NCBI GenBank assembly: GCA_002077045.2
Contig: KZ111142.1
Span: 909,017-973,016, forward strand
Length of the DNA: 64,000 nt
Reading direction: 5' to 3'
Source of the DNA: Rachicladosporium sp. CCFEE 5018
Taxonomy: Eukaryota > Ascomycota > Dothideomycetes > Cladosporiales > Cladosporiaceae
Part shown: piece by piece, positions 31,338 through 41,548 of the stretch
Layout of the letters: every line of letters starts with the position of its first letter
Numbering within the stretch: the stretch's first letter is position 1
Notes under the pieces: generated by a model
Told to the model about the DNA's origin: nothing
What the model saw: only the letters and a program-made list of their open reading frames with translations
Databases searched by the model: none
Position numbers and translations under genes: made by a program

Positions 31338-33821
31338 CTAAGCGTATCTCCCTCGATAATTCGCAGGAGGAGGAGGTGGCCCGTACCCCGGTCCCTGCGG
31401 CGGCGCACCACCCTGAAACCACCCCTGACTAGGGTGTTGAGCCATAGGCGGCGGCATCGGCACGTTTCGCTGACCATACCCGCGACTCTGATGCATGGCT
31501 GCAGGCGGCGGCGGTGCGTTCCAGCCCTGCCAACCGCCAGGCGGGACTTGCGGCGGGAGGTGCTTAGGTTTCCGACTCCTCCGACAGCGCCGCGTAATGC
31601 AGCCGAGGATGGAGAAGAGCAGAATCCCGCCGATGGCGGCGCAGACGCCTATGACAATGGCTTTGTGGTCTTGGATCCAGGACTTGATCTGCCCGCCCGC
31701 AGACGCACCTTTGCATTGGCCGTTATTGCAAGTTCCTCCGCCGCCACACGTCGTGCCGTCGAGGAAGTTTTGCTGCAAGCCAAGACATTGACCTATGCCG
31801 AATTCGGGGGATGCGCAGGAGATCATGCAGCCGGAGGAGTCGCAGGCGTAGGTGTCGTTTCCTTGCGTGTAGGAGCCCATTACTGTCTTGCATTGTTGGT
31901 CGCGGGATGTGCATTGTCCTGAGGCGCACTGGAGGTTGTTGCCGCAGCTGTCGCCGTTCGGTGCGTTGACATCTTTCGGGCAGAGCGCAGAGGTGCCGGA
32001 GCAGGTTTCTTGCGGGTCGCAGGAGCCTGTTGAGGCGCGGCAGACTGTGCCGTTGGTGGCAAACTGGCAGGAGCGACAACAGTCTTCATTACTATCATCG
32101 CAGACGGCGGTGGACTTGAATTTGCAGGTCGTAGCCTCGCAGCACTGGTTATCGCCACAGCCTTCTGTGCCGCCGCAGTCGCAGTCTTCGCCTGTTTCGA
32201 CGATGCCGTTGCCGCATTGTTGGCCGGAGATAGTGGTGACTTCGCGATTGTTGGAGAGGCAGTCGGTGTTTACTGAGCGGCGGCCGATGGCGCTGCAGAT
32301 GTTGCCGATGGTGCAAGGGGAGAAGGTGCTGATGCCCTGCGAGGAGGAAGGGTTCATGATGTAGCGGCCGCCTGCGTCGCACTGCGAGGAAGAGAGCGGA
32401 CAGCATTGCTGTGCGTTGACGATCTGCTGGTTCGCGCAAGTCGCGGAGTAGCAGTCGTGTACGGCGCCATAGGTGTGGCCGGTCTCGTGAGCGATGATCT
32501 GCCACTCGGCAGCACCTTGCGTGCGGATGACGACATTCGCACCGGCGACGGTTTCAGTGCCGCCTGTGGACTGGCCGTTGCCGGTCGTGGAGGCGTTGGC
32601 AGTCATGGCTGAATTGACGCAAGCTTGGCCGAGCCACGCAAGACCAACGGCGGTGTCGGTATTGCAGGTCGAGAGCAGGGTCCAGTGGCTGTTGTTGTCG
32701 CTCAGGGTACCTCTCCAGGCCGAGAAGTAGTTGAGGCGGGCTTGAATGTCGACATTACCGCTGCAGCCTTGGTTCCACTGCGTTGCCTGGGCAGGCGTGC
32801 CGGGACATGTGGCGTCGGACACGGTCAAGTTTTGCAGACCGAGCGAGATGTTGAAGGTGTTCTCCCAGACGGCGGATGCAGTGTTCATCTGCTGGATGAC
32901 GTTGTCGCGTGCAGTCTGTGTCGAATTGAAGTCGGCAGTGTAAGTGCAGTCTGTCGCTACACCTACGAGCGCCACCTTGCGAGTCGTAGGACATCCATCA
33001 GTCTTGCCAATGTTAGCAATAAGATTGACACCAGCACTGTTGCCTCCAGTAGTCGAGTCTGTCTGTCGCTTGCTGAACATATTCCTCGAGAAGTCGATAA
33101 CACCGAAGGATCCTGACTCCCGCTTTCGCATACCGAGGTAGACGGGGTGATCAGGCTGCATGTTAAAGACCAGCCTGTCCGCCTGACAGACCGGTGCCTC
33201 TTCTTCCTGCAATCTCCTCCGTAAATCCCCATGACCTGTCGCCACCTCAGCATCACTCAAGATGTCCGAGTCCCGCCACACGACCATGTACTCCTCGCAT
33301 TGCCGTGCAAGCTCGATCTCAGGATCCTCTCCATGCCGCGTGCGCATATAATTGAACGAAGTCTGCACATGGTGATGGTCATGCTCCACCGCAAAGGCAC
33401 CCTCAAACACTGGCTCCCGTCCATCCTGCGTGACCATCACTCTTGCCCATCCAGCCCTTTCCCATACATGCTGCCCAGCCTTGGGTCTCTGCACCCACGC
33501 CGTCCCCTTGAATACCTTGTGACTCAACCGGTCCACTTTCTCCCGCTGTGAGATGGTCCCATCAGGCGCAAGGTAGGATATCGATGCATCCTGCGCCAAG
33601 ATATCGTGGTTCGGCGAGAGGCTGAGCTTGACGTAGAGGTCCTCGCGTAGGTTGAAACTTAGGTCGAAGTCTGACAGGGCGTGTATCCGCTGATTGTGGG
33701 TGTGTATTGTGGCATTCTGGACTCGGGAAAGAGCGCCTATGGGGTTTCGTGTCCGGCTGTTGGCGTGTACTGTGAGGAAGGTTGTGGCGAGGGTGAGGAG
33801 GAGCGAGGGGAAGAGGCGCAT
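31338..33821 (-). CDS. ADAM-type membrane metalloprotease
   Basis: Intronless 827 aa from the ATG at 33821. Residues 1-20 are a signal peptide (MRLFPSLLLTLATTFLTVHA). A propeptide of about 230 residues follows, then a reprolysin-type protease domain whose zinc motif HETGHTYGAVHD (~445) fits HExxHxxGxxHD. Next come a disintegrin domain (CGNGIVETGEDCDCGGTEGC, with many Cys), a Cys-rich segment (CASGQCTSRDQQCK) and one transmembrane helix (AIVIGVCAAIGGILLFSILG, ~720-740). The cytoplasmic tail is short and Pro/Gly-rich with PPP motifs that could bind SH3 domains. Fungal ADAMs (Aspergillus ADM-A/ADM-B group) probably shed surface proteins; their targets are largely unknown. The full domain set suggests an active enzyme. 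Confidence 0.93.
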   Translation of the reverse strand: MRLFPSLLLTLATTFLTVHANSRTRNPIGALSRVQNATIHTHNQRIHALSDFDLSFNLREDLYVKLSLSPNHDILAQDASISYLAPDGTISQREKVDRLSHKVFKGTAWVQRPKAGQHVWERAGWARVMVTQDGREPVFEGAFAVEHDHHHVQTSFNYMRTRHGEDPEIELARQCEEYMVVWRDSDILSDAEVATGHGDLRRRLQEEEAPVCQADRLVFNMQPDHPVYLGMRKRESGSFGVIDFSRNMFSKRQTDSTTGGNSAGVNLIANIGKTDGCPTTRKVALVGVATDCTYTADFNSTQTARDNVIQQMNTASAVWENTFNISLGLQNLTVSDATCPGTPAQATQWNQGCSGNVDIQARLNYFSAWRGTLSDNNSHWTLLSTCNTDTAVGLAWLGQACVNSAMTANASTTGNGQSTGGTETVAGANVVIRTQGAAEWQIIAHETGHTYGAVHDCYSATCANQQIVNAQQCCPLSSSQCDAGGRYIMNPSSSQGISTFSPCTIGNICSAIGRRSVNTDCLSNNREVTTISGQQCGNGIVETGEDCDCGGTEGCGDNQCCEATTCKFKSTAVCDDSNEDCCRSCQFATNGTVCRASTGSCDPQETCSGTSALCPKDVNAPNGDSCGNNLQCASGQCTSRDQQCKTVMGSYTQGNDTYACDSSGCMISCASPEFGIGQCLGLQQNFLDGTTCGGGGTCNNGQCKGASAGGQIKSWIQDHKAIVIGVCAAIGGILLFSILGCITRRCRRSRKPKHLPPQVPPGGWQGWNAPPPPAAMHQSRGYGQRNVPMPPPMAQHPSQGWFQGGAPPQGPGYGPPPPPANYRGRYA

Positions 33822-34724
33822 GGTTGCGCTATGTGCGTAGAGGGGTCGCGACAAGTCGTGCTCTGCTCTCGTACACGGCTGCTTGCGTAGTGCCTAGGGC
33901 TAGTTTGCTATGTGGATGGTGACGAATGGTCGAAGAGAGGCATGTGAGGCGGACAGCGGATCGGGATCGTTCAAGGTAGGGATTGACAGATAGGAAGATG
34001 ATGGTAGTCGGTCAATCTCTCGCGGTCTGGGAGTGTATGGCAAGGCAAGATAGTCGATTGCTCGGGAGTTGGGTGAATAGTGGAATGGTCATTCGATCAT
34101 GGCGGCTTGCCGATTACACAGCCTTGTTCGGCCAAGAGCGCTCGGCATAGATGTCAACGAACATCCGAGAGAAGGCAAGCGCGCACTTTGTCTCAGCCTT
34201 ACTGTGTTTATTCTTGTACCCATGGGCAATCCTTGCACTTAATCCTCCGTACGACATCCAATGTACAAGTCACGCAGCATCGCCGTATCATTATCAACGA
34301 TCACACCGTCGACGAGCGCAGACTAGGACACAATCAACAGCACCCAGGTCTTGAGACTGTCTTCCTCCGCGGCCGAGCTTCCCGGTTGCTACGGAGCCAA
34401 GCCTCTTGGTCAGCCTCTGCATTGCGCGTCCTTTCGCCATACTCCATCACACCTTTCACGTGACCTCGGTGATATGATAGTATAGCCATTCACGCCTCGG
34501 ACCAGCTCATAACAGTAGCACCCACCTATCTCGTGTCTGGAGAGAACGAAGTGCGAGCATGCCTGAGGCGCATACGTAACTTCCACTCCAGACCTCCGCG
34601 ACTGGATCGACGAGCACTCTACGATTACGACTTCAGACTACCGGCAGGACATAACATCTGGAGTGTCCATTCATACCAAGATTCCTACCCATACCCTGTC
34701 CTTCACTCTCCTCACCATCACCCT
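33822..34724. other. Intergenic region upstream of ADAM gene
   Basis: About 900 bases between two leftward genes. It should hold the ADAM promoter and the acetyl-CoA synthetase 3' end. Short frames only; no motif recognised. Confidence 0.35.
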
Positions 34725-36835
34725 CTACTTCTTCACCCGACTCTCTTTCACATTCTCAATGATCTTATCAACCACGCTCGGATCACTCAACGTCGACGTA
34801 TCGCCCAACTGATCCTCCTCCCCGGCCAAGATCTTCCTCAGAATCCTTCGCATGATCTTGCCAGACCGCGTCTTAGGCAGATCCGGCACGCAGAAGATCG
34901 CCTTGGGCGCAGCGAAAGGTCCAATAGACTTGCGGACTTGCATGATCAAGTCCTTCTTCAGCGCGTCATTAATCTCGTTGCCATCCTTGATGGAGACGAA
35001 GGCATTAACGGCTTGGCCAGTGAGCTCGTCGTTGATGCCGACCACAGCCGCCTCGCCGACAGCGTGGTGCTCGATAAGCGCAGCCTCGATCTCAGCGGTA
35101 CTCAACCGATGCCCAGAGACATTGACCACATCGTCCACGCGTCCGCGGATCCAATAATACCCCTCGTGATCCCTTGCCGCACCATCGCCCGTAAAGTAAT
35201 ACCCTTTGTAGACATTGAGGTAGGTGTCCATGTAGCGCTTGTGCGCGCCCCAGACTGTGCGCGCCATGGACGGCCAAGCCTGCTTGAAAGCTAGCACGCC
35301 CTCGACGTCGTTGCCGTGGATTTCTTCGCCGGAGACGGGATCGATGATCGCGGGCTCGATGCCGAAGAAGGGGAGGGAGGCGCTGCCGGGCTTCGTGGGG
35401 GTGATGCCGGCGAGGGGCGTGATGACGTGGGAACCGGTCTCGGTTTGCCAATAGGTCTGTGTTGGTGTTAGTGAGGAGACCTGATGTAAGGGGGGTGGAG
35501 AGACTTACGTCGATCACATGGGCCTGCTCCTTGCCGACAACGTCGAAGTACCATTTCCAGACTTCCGCCGCGATGGGTTCACCAACGGAGCCGAGCACGC
35601 GCAACTCCTTCATCTCCTTGACGTGGTGGTCGCCGGCGCGCTTGAGCAGACGAAGCGCCGTTGGTGCGACATAGAATTGCGTGACCTTGTGCTTCGCCAC
35701 TACATCCCAGTACCGGCTGAAGTTAGGGTATGCTGGGGTTCCCTCGAAGACAACAGTCGCCACACCCAGCAATAGCGGCGCGTAAACGACATAAGTGTGC
35801 CCAGTAATCCAACCTACATCACCACCACAGAAGAACACATCAGTATCATGGATATCGAAAACGTACTTCCCGGTCATCGCAGCACCGAGCAAGTACCCGG
35901 CCGTGGTGTGCATGACACCCTTCGGCTTGCCGGTAGACCCGGAAGTATACAGCAAGAACAACGGGTCCTCGGAGTCCATCGTCTCGGGCACATAGTACGC
36001 AGGCCACTTCTCCATCTCCTCATGCCACCACAAGTCGCGGCCGGCTTTGAACGGCACATCCGCGCCAGTGCGTTTGTACACGAGGCAGTGCGTGACATCC
36101 GGGCACTGCTTAAGCGCCTCGTCGACGATCTTCTTGGTGCCGATGAGTTTGCCGCCGCGCTTGCCCTCGTCGGTCGTGATGACAACTTTGGACTTTGCGT
36201 CAATGATTCGGTCGCGGAGGGAGTCGGAGCTGAAACCTGCAAAGACTACAGAGTGCACGGCGCCGATGCGCGTGAGGGCTAGGAAAGCTACGAGAGCCTC
36301 TGGAATCATGGGGAGGTAGAGTGCGACTGTATCCCCTTTCTTGACGCCCATCTCCTTCAGTGTCCAGGCGAGCTTGGACACATCGCGCAGCAGCTCGCCG
36401 TAGGTGATTGTGCGACCATCGTTCGCCTCGTCGCCTTCGTAGATGATGGCTGGCTTATCTGGGTTCTTGAAAGCGTGGCGATCGACGCAGTTGTAGGAGG
36501 CGTTCAGCTTGCCGCCGTGAAACCAGGCTGTGTCGCCGTTGGATAGAGTGCCGGATTTGACTTGGCCGAAGTCTTGTTGCCAGGAGAGGAGCTCGCGGGC
36601 TTGCTTGCCCCAGAAAGATGAGGGATCGGAGATGGACTGTTTGTAGAGGGATTTGTACTCGTCGAGATCTTTGAGATGGGGAGAGCCGTGCTTTCTGGTG
36701 TGCTGTCAGTCGTGGAGCTTGATTTGGAGGCCGGAAGTTGACTTACTCGAAGAAAGCTTTCGGAACGTGGAATGTATCTACTTCGTGTGCTTCTGGCACC
36801 GCCGGCTTGGGCGGTGCTACGTCGCCCTCAGACAT
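34725..36835 (-). CDS. acs1: Acetyl-CoA synthetase
   Basis: Exons 36835-36747, 36694-35509 and 35456-34725 (668 aa), with introns of 52 and 52 nt bearing GTAAGT donors. The enzyme makes acetyl-CoA from acetate, ATP and CoA through acetyl-AMP. All hallmarks are present: an N-terminal ACS cap (FWGKQARELLSW; TAWFHGGKLNASYNCVDRH), the P-loop YTSGSTGKPKGV, GGDVGWITGHTYVVYAPL, the acetate-pocket motif TYWQTETGSH formed exactly at the second splice junction, YYFTGDGAARD, the hinge GRVDDVVNVSGHRL and the catalytic Lys in SGKIMRR. Length matches fungal FacA/Acs1 proteins. Cytosolic; no targeting peptide or PTS1 signal (ends SRVKK). Confidence 0.96.
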
Positions 36836-38270
36836 CTTTGCGATCTCTCAGCTTCTCAAGCAGCTGTGCCGCACGCGATCGAAATTCGAGTAGCTATGTG
36901 AGCTTGCCACACTATGCGGTCGCCGGAATCTCGATCTCTTGCAAGCGTGCACTCGCTGTTCACACTTCACTGTCCGAGTAGCTGAAGTCTACGTTTGACA
37001 GCAAGTCAAGCAAAAGAGTAAGTCGATCGAGTTGTCAGTCGAAGCGCAGGTACGCAACCTAATATCGTTTCTCAAATTACGTGCAGAGCTAGGGACAGGC
37101 CAGACGGCTCGATACGGCGGTAGGTTATTGCGTCGTCCGAGGTGGACTTCAGGGCTGCAGCGGTCTGCGGTACGGTTAAAAGGATCGCGTGAGCGAGCTG
37201 CGTGGGTTTGCTGGATCTCGCGTTGTATTCCTCTTCCTGTGTTACAAGAAATCGTATGAGAAGCTACACTTACCTATCGAGCAGCTCGAGAGTGTATCTA
37301 CATCCAGCACCCAGCTTAGCAGACGCGGTAAATGCGATTTCTCCTCAATCGACGTGCTTTCGGAGTGGAGGCTGATCAACAAGACCCCTCCATCCGTCAT
37401 CTCGTTCACTGCGGGGACATGGAGCTGCGTGGCGCGTGCTCACGCGAATGGTCATCCGCATGGCCGAGTATATTGACAAATTTCCGTGGCGCAGAGGCTG
37501 GTCGTGACACTGTCTAGCCCTGGTCGCTACTGCTGACTTGCGGCTGTCATTGCCATTGCTGTCTGCATGCCGGATAGCTTCCGATGTGAATTCAGTCGAG
37601 CAACACTTACCACAAGACGACAGGAGATCTCATGGGGCAGGGCAGTGCTCCATCTCCGCTAGCGTTCGGTTTGCGACGTATGATGCTAGATGTTGGAGAT
37701 CATCGCGCAAACCGGGATTTATGTCGTGTTGCTTGCAGTTGTCGAGCCCCCATACCGGCCGAGAGAAGGCAGACGCGAGCGGGACAGCGTTCGTCTGCCA
37801 TTGAATAGTCCAGGCCACGCATCAGTCCATGAGACCACCATCCCTGTGGGTCACTTTCGAAGCGTCCGTATGCTGGTAGGTGGTATAGCGTCATTGTCGT
37901 GCAGAGGAACCCTCGTGATGGCGGCACGCGTCTGCTGCGACTTCAATGCCTCTTGGCATCTGCAGCCAACTTTTGTTGACCTTGCAGCTCCACGGCCATC
38001 ATCGCGACACAACTTTGCGTACATCTATATACTTACAGTGATGCTTAAATGCCCGAATATAGGGGCGCTGTCTAGTCTCTCAACAGTCAATCTCATGAAT
38101 GCGCAACGGACAAGCTTCTAGGTGGCTTGTCGGCGTCTCTCGGGCAGCACAACCGCATTCCATTGCAGCAACGACCATGCGACCAAAGCAATGAGCCTCT
38201 TGCACACTAGTAGCAGTCACATGTACCGACACACGCGACATCGCCGGAGACGAAGAGTCAAGAAGCCAGG
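36836..38270. promoter_or_regulatory. Divergent intergenic region, ACS / WD40 gene
   Basis: About 1.4 kb with both promoters. The length is generous for this window, as might be expected upstream of a carbon-source-regulated ACS gene, but I did not confirm FacB or CreA sites. No frame shows a recognisable motif. Confidence 0.35.
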
Positions 38271-41200
38271 ATGAGCGGCTACACACACCCGGCATTGCGC
38301 CTTACACCAGCCAACTCGCCGTTCTTCAAGAACAATGCCTCATCACCGCGATCACCCACAAAGTTGACGCGTATTGAGGAAGCTGGGCTACAGCTTAGGA
38401 AGGTCATTGGGACAACCACGACCTCGGTCAATGGGTTTGACTGCTTGCCTGCGACGCGTAGCTTCGCATATGTAGCTGGAGCTGCAGCTGTGCTGGCAAC
38501 AGTGGACTCGGACCTGAACGTCGCACAGCGCTTCTTTCGCGCCAAGACGAATGCGTACTCGTCTGGGAGAGACGGTGGCGGATGGCCCGCCTCGCCAACG
38601 CCGAACGAGCCTCGACACAGAGCTCTGGGACATGTCAGGGAAAAGAGTCTGGGTGGCTCTCCACTAGCATCGAGTGGTCGTGACTGGTCAGATTCGCCCA
38701 CTGGCAAGTCGACTACGGCAAAAGATCGCGTCAAGGCTGCGACATCCGTCGCTGTGAGCCCTAACGGGAACTGGCTAGCACTGGGCGAGTCTGGTTACAA
38801 GCCTCGCGTTGTTATCTTCTCACTGCAGGGCGACCAATGTGACGAGCCAATCGCCACTCTGTCTGAGCATAGCTTTGGAGTGCATGCATTGCGCTTCAGT
38901 CCGAATTCGAGATTCCTGGCTTCACTTGGTACTGTCAATGACGGATTTCTCTTCATCTGGAACGTTGACAAAGTTGGTATTCCAACGCTGCATGCCAGCA
39001 ATAAGCTCACCACTTTGACGAATGCCATTGCCTGGGTGGGCAATATTCTCGTCACTGTCGGCTTGCGGTACGCCAAAGTCTGGAGACCTTGCGAGGAGTC
39101 TGTGGAACTTCGAAACGTCGACGCATCTTCAGTCAGCTTTCTCACACCTCGACATCGCGACAGTATTAGGGCTTCAGAGTTCGGTAACAGCATTCTGAGC
39201 CCGAGGCATCGCACGCTGTCTGGGAGGAATAGCCTGCTCGGCGATCTGCTCGATTGCAACTTCATTGCTGTGGTTCCCCTGTCGGATACCCAAGCCATTG
39301 TGTGTGCCGAGGCAGGCGAGGTCTGCCTGCTCAGTGATATACAAGGTGGGCAGAATCTTACTCTAGTCAGTACCATGGAATTTGCGATCAGCGCTGCCTG
39401 TCTCGATGGACGAGGTGTGCTACATCTGTACGGCCTTACGGGACAAGAAGAGACATTGACCTCGGATGAGTATCTCAACTCGTCTCGTCCATCTAGTCGC
39501 GACCGACGCCGAACGATGGCTGTCGCAAGAGCCACAACAAACAGCGTTGCAATCATTGCGGCTTGCCTGGTCGGAGATGCTATCGTCAAGCTATCTGGCG
39601 AACACGGCATCTCCCTACAATATGACAGTCTCTCTTCCGCCGAAGATCGTGGCATCGCTCTGCCAGCTCACAATACTCCCATACTGGGTATCGCTGGCAT
39701 TCGGTCGAACTGCCGTAACACTGCGCGATTCCTTACGTATTCGGCTGATGGCGTAGTACGACTTTGGGATCCGCTTGGTACCCCAGTTGTACAGCTCAAG
39801 GCATCCATACCATCCGGAAACGGGGTCGGCGATGCGACAAACGAGTTGAAGTGCGTCGCCGCGAGCGCCACAGGTGAGTGGCTTGCATGTGGCGATAAAT
39901 TAGGCGTGCTCTCCATCCTCCACCAGTCCACCGGTACTGTGTCACATCATGCCCGTGCTCACTCCGCTGAGATCACCGCAGTCACCACCTTCTCCACAGA
40001 AGGCGTTGACTTCGTGGTCACTGCTGGTCGGGATCGCATGGTCCAGGTCTTCACGAGCATCGACGGGCAGCTGGCGTTGCGGCAGACGCTCGATGAACAT
40101 GCAGGCGCAGTGACTGGGGTGCTCTACGACTCCAAAAACAAGCGACTGATCACACACGCTGCTGACCGATCTGTCGTGGTTCGAGAGGGCATCATGCGAG
40201 ACCCGGGTCAACCCGAGACCTTATTGTTTGCGATCTTGCGGACGATTACACTCAAAGCAACGCCCACATCGATGTACCTAGCCGGCGATGATGATTTGCT
40301 GATTGCAACTGTCGATCGATGCATCAGCAGATACCGACTAAGTAGTGGACAGTGCAGTCTCTCCTTCAAGTCCTCAGACCCTGATGGCGGTGAGGCAGCT
40401 GTGCTTTCAAAGATCGCGTACGCTCCTTCGCTAAACGGCTGTCCTACGATTGCTGGTGTTTCGAGCACAGACAAGTCAGTCCGACTGTATACTGAGTATG
40501 GCGCGCTCATAGCTCGCGACTGGGGTCATACTGAGGGTATCACGGATCTTGCGCTCATCGATGTCGATCCCGATGGTAAAGACACTCCGACACGGCTTGT
40601 GACAGTAGCCGCAGACAGTACGATCTTCATTTGGGACACCAAGCCAAACGGCCCTCCTCCGCCGGAATCATCCATGAGCAATGGTCTGTCAGCGGCATTT
40701 GGAGAAGATGCCATCTCAGCGCCACCACTGCGTAAAGTCATATCGCACACTGAGCTGTCGCGCTTTCGTCGACGCGCTTCAGGCGAAGAGAGCGAGCCGT
40801 CGTCACCGTCCACCCATCTCAATGCTTCGCCTCAACGACTTCGCCGAAAGACATCTCGTGTATCCATTGCTCCAGCGTCACGTCAAGAACCCGAGTCGCC
40901 GCGGCGCAAGACTGTACGACATCGCTCGCCCTCGCCACCGAGTCCGCGCAACACGTTAAAGCAGAGTACTACGATGCGCCGTCGCTCGATGGCTAATCTG
41001 CGAACGAAGAGTAGTGACAATGTCACTAGAGACTCGTCTCTGCCGAGCATCAAAGCCAGTCCTTCTGATACGAGAGCCACTCCTAGCACGTTCGGCAGTC
41101 TCTCTTCCTCGACGACCTCCCTAGCTCGCTCTCTACGAGCCTATCGAAAGCGTCTCGCTGCGTCTACGCAAACGGACGAACCATCGCCTGAGCCGCTTCG

Positions 41201-41528
41201 TGATCTCGAGCGGGAGCTGAAGCTCACCGTCCGCATGCTAGCTGAGCGCACACAGGGCAAGTCTAACAACGATGTCGTAATGGCAAAGCTGTTGGATGAA
41301 GCCAGCGACAAGCTTGTCGGGCTACCAGACGAGCGGATCAAGGAACGAGTGGAGACCGAAGTCCGGAAAAGCAGCGCGAACTCCATGGGTCCAGCAACCG
41401 AGTCCGAGGATTCCGCGGCCTCGATGCTGCACATGACGAAGTCAACGGGGACGAAGCAGGCAGAAGAGATGGAAGCTGTGTCCGGTGCGATGCAGCATAT
41501 CACACTAGCCGAGAGGCCTGCTCCATAA
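38271..41528 (+). CDS. WD40-repeat scaffold protein, WDR62/MAPKBP1-like
   Basis: Intronless 1085-aa frame. The N-terminus has a short leader with LQLRKVIGTTTTSVNGFDCL, the usual opening of this family, and FAYVAGAAAVL begins the first blade. Two propellers of WD repeats run to about residue 800 (for example VSPNGNWLALGESG, ALRFSPNSRFLASLGTVNDG, RLWDPLG, LTYSADGVVRLWD, VDFVVTAGRDRMVQVF, LVTVAADSTIFIWDT). The remainder is Ser/Arg-rich and disordered (RRRASGEESEPSSPS), ending in a short predicted coiled coil (RDLERELKLTVRMLAER). Animal relatives MAPKBP1 and WDR62 scaffold JNK and centrosome functions; a cortical or spindle scaffold role in fungi is only inferred. Confidence 0.85.
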   Translation: MSGYTHPALRLTPANSPFFKNNASSPRSPTKLTRIEEAGLQLRKVIGTTTTSVNGFDCLPATRSFAYVAGAAAVLATVDSDLNVAQRFFRAKTNAYSSGRDGGGWPASPTPNEPRHRALGHVREKSLGGSPLASSGRDWSDSPTGKSTTAKDRVKAATSVAVSPNGNWLALGESGYKPRVVIFSLQGDQCDEPIATLSEHSFGVHALRFSPNSRFLASLGTVNDGFLFIWNVDKVGIPTLHASNKLTTLTNAIAWVGNILVTVGLRYAKVWRPCEESVELRNVDASSVSFLTPRHRDSIRASEFGNSILSPRHRTLSGRNSLLGDLLDCNFIAVVPLSDTQAIVCAEAGEVCLLSDIQGGQNLTLVSTMEFAISAACLDGRGVLHLYGLTGQEETLTSDEYLNSSRPSSRDRRRTMAVARATTNSVAIIAACLVGDAIVKLSGEHGISLQYDSLSSAEDRGIALPAHNTPILGIAGIRSNCRNTARFLTYSADGVVRLWDPLGTPVVQLKASIPSGNGVGDATNELKCVAASATGEWLACGDKLGVLSILHQSTGTVSHHARAHSAEITAVTTFSTEGVDFVVTAGRDRMVQVFTSIDGQLALRQTLDEHAGAVTGVLYDSKNKRLITHAADRSVVVREGIMRDPGQPETLLFAILRTITLKATPTSMYLAGDDDLLIATVDRCISRYRLSSGQCSLSFKSSDPDGGEAAVLSKIAYAPSLNGCPTIAGVSSTDKSVRLYTEYGALIARDWGHTEGITDLALIDVDPDGKDTPTRLVTVAADSTIFIWDTKPNGPPPPESSMSNGLSAAFGEDAISAPPLRKVISHTELSRFRRRASGEESEPSSPSTHLNASPQRLRRKTSRVSIAPASRQEPESPRRKTVRHRSPSPPSPRNTLKQSTTMRRRSMANLRTKSSDNVTRDSSLPSIKASPSDTRATPSTFGSLSSSTTSLARSLRAYRKRLAASTQTDEPSPEPLRDLERELKLTVRMLAERTQGKSNNDVVMAKLLDEASDKLVGLPDERIKERVETEVRKSSANSMGPATESEDSAASMLHMTKSTGTKQAEEMEAVSGAMQHITLAERPAP

Positions 41529-41548
41529 CGCTAGTAGTCCTACAAATA

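Noticed and set aside
34533..35294. 253-codon plus-strand frame opposite the acetyl-CoA synthetase 3' end
   Set aside because: Antisense shadow of a well-supported exon; no motif of its own.
38795..39655. 286-codon antisense frame inside the WD40 gene
   Set aside because: No motif; it lies fully within the intronless WD40 coding sequence.
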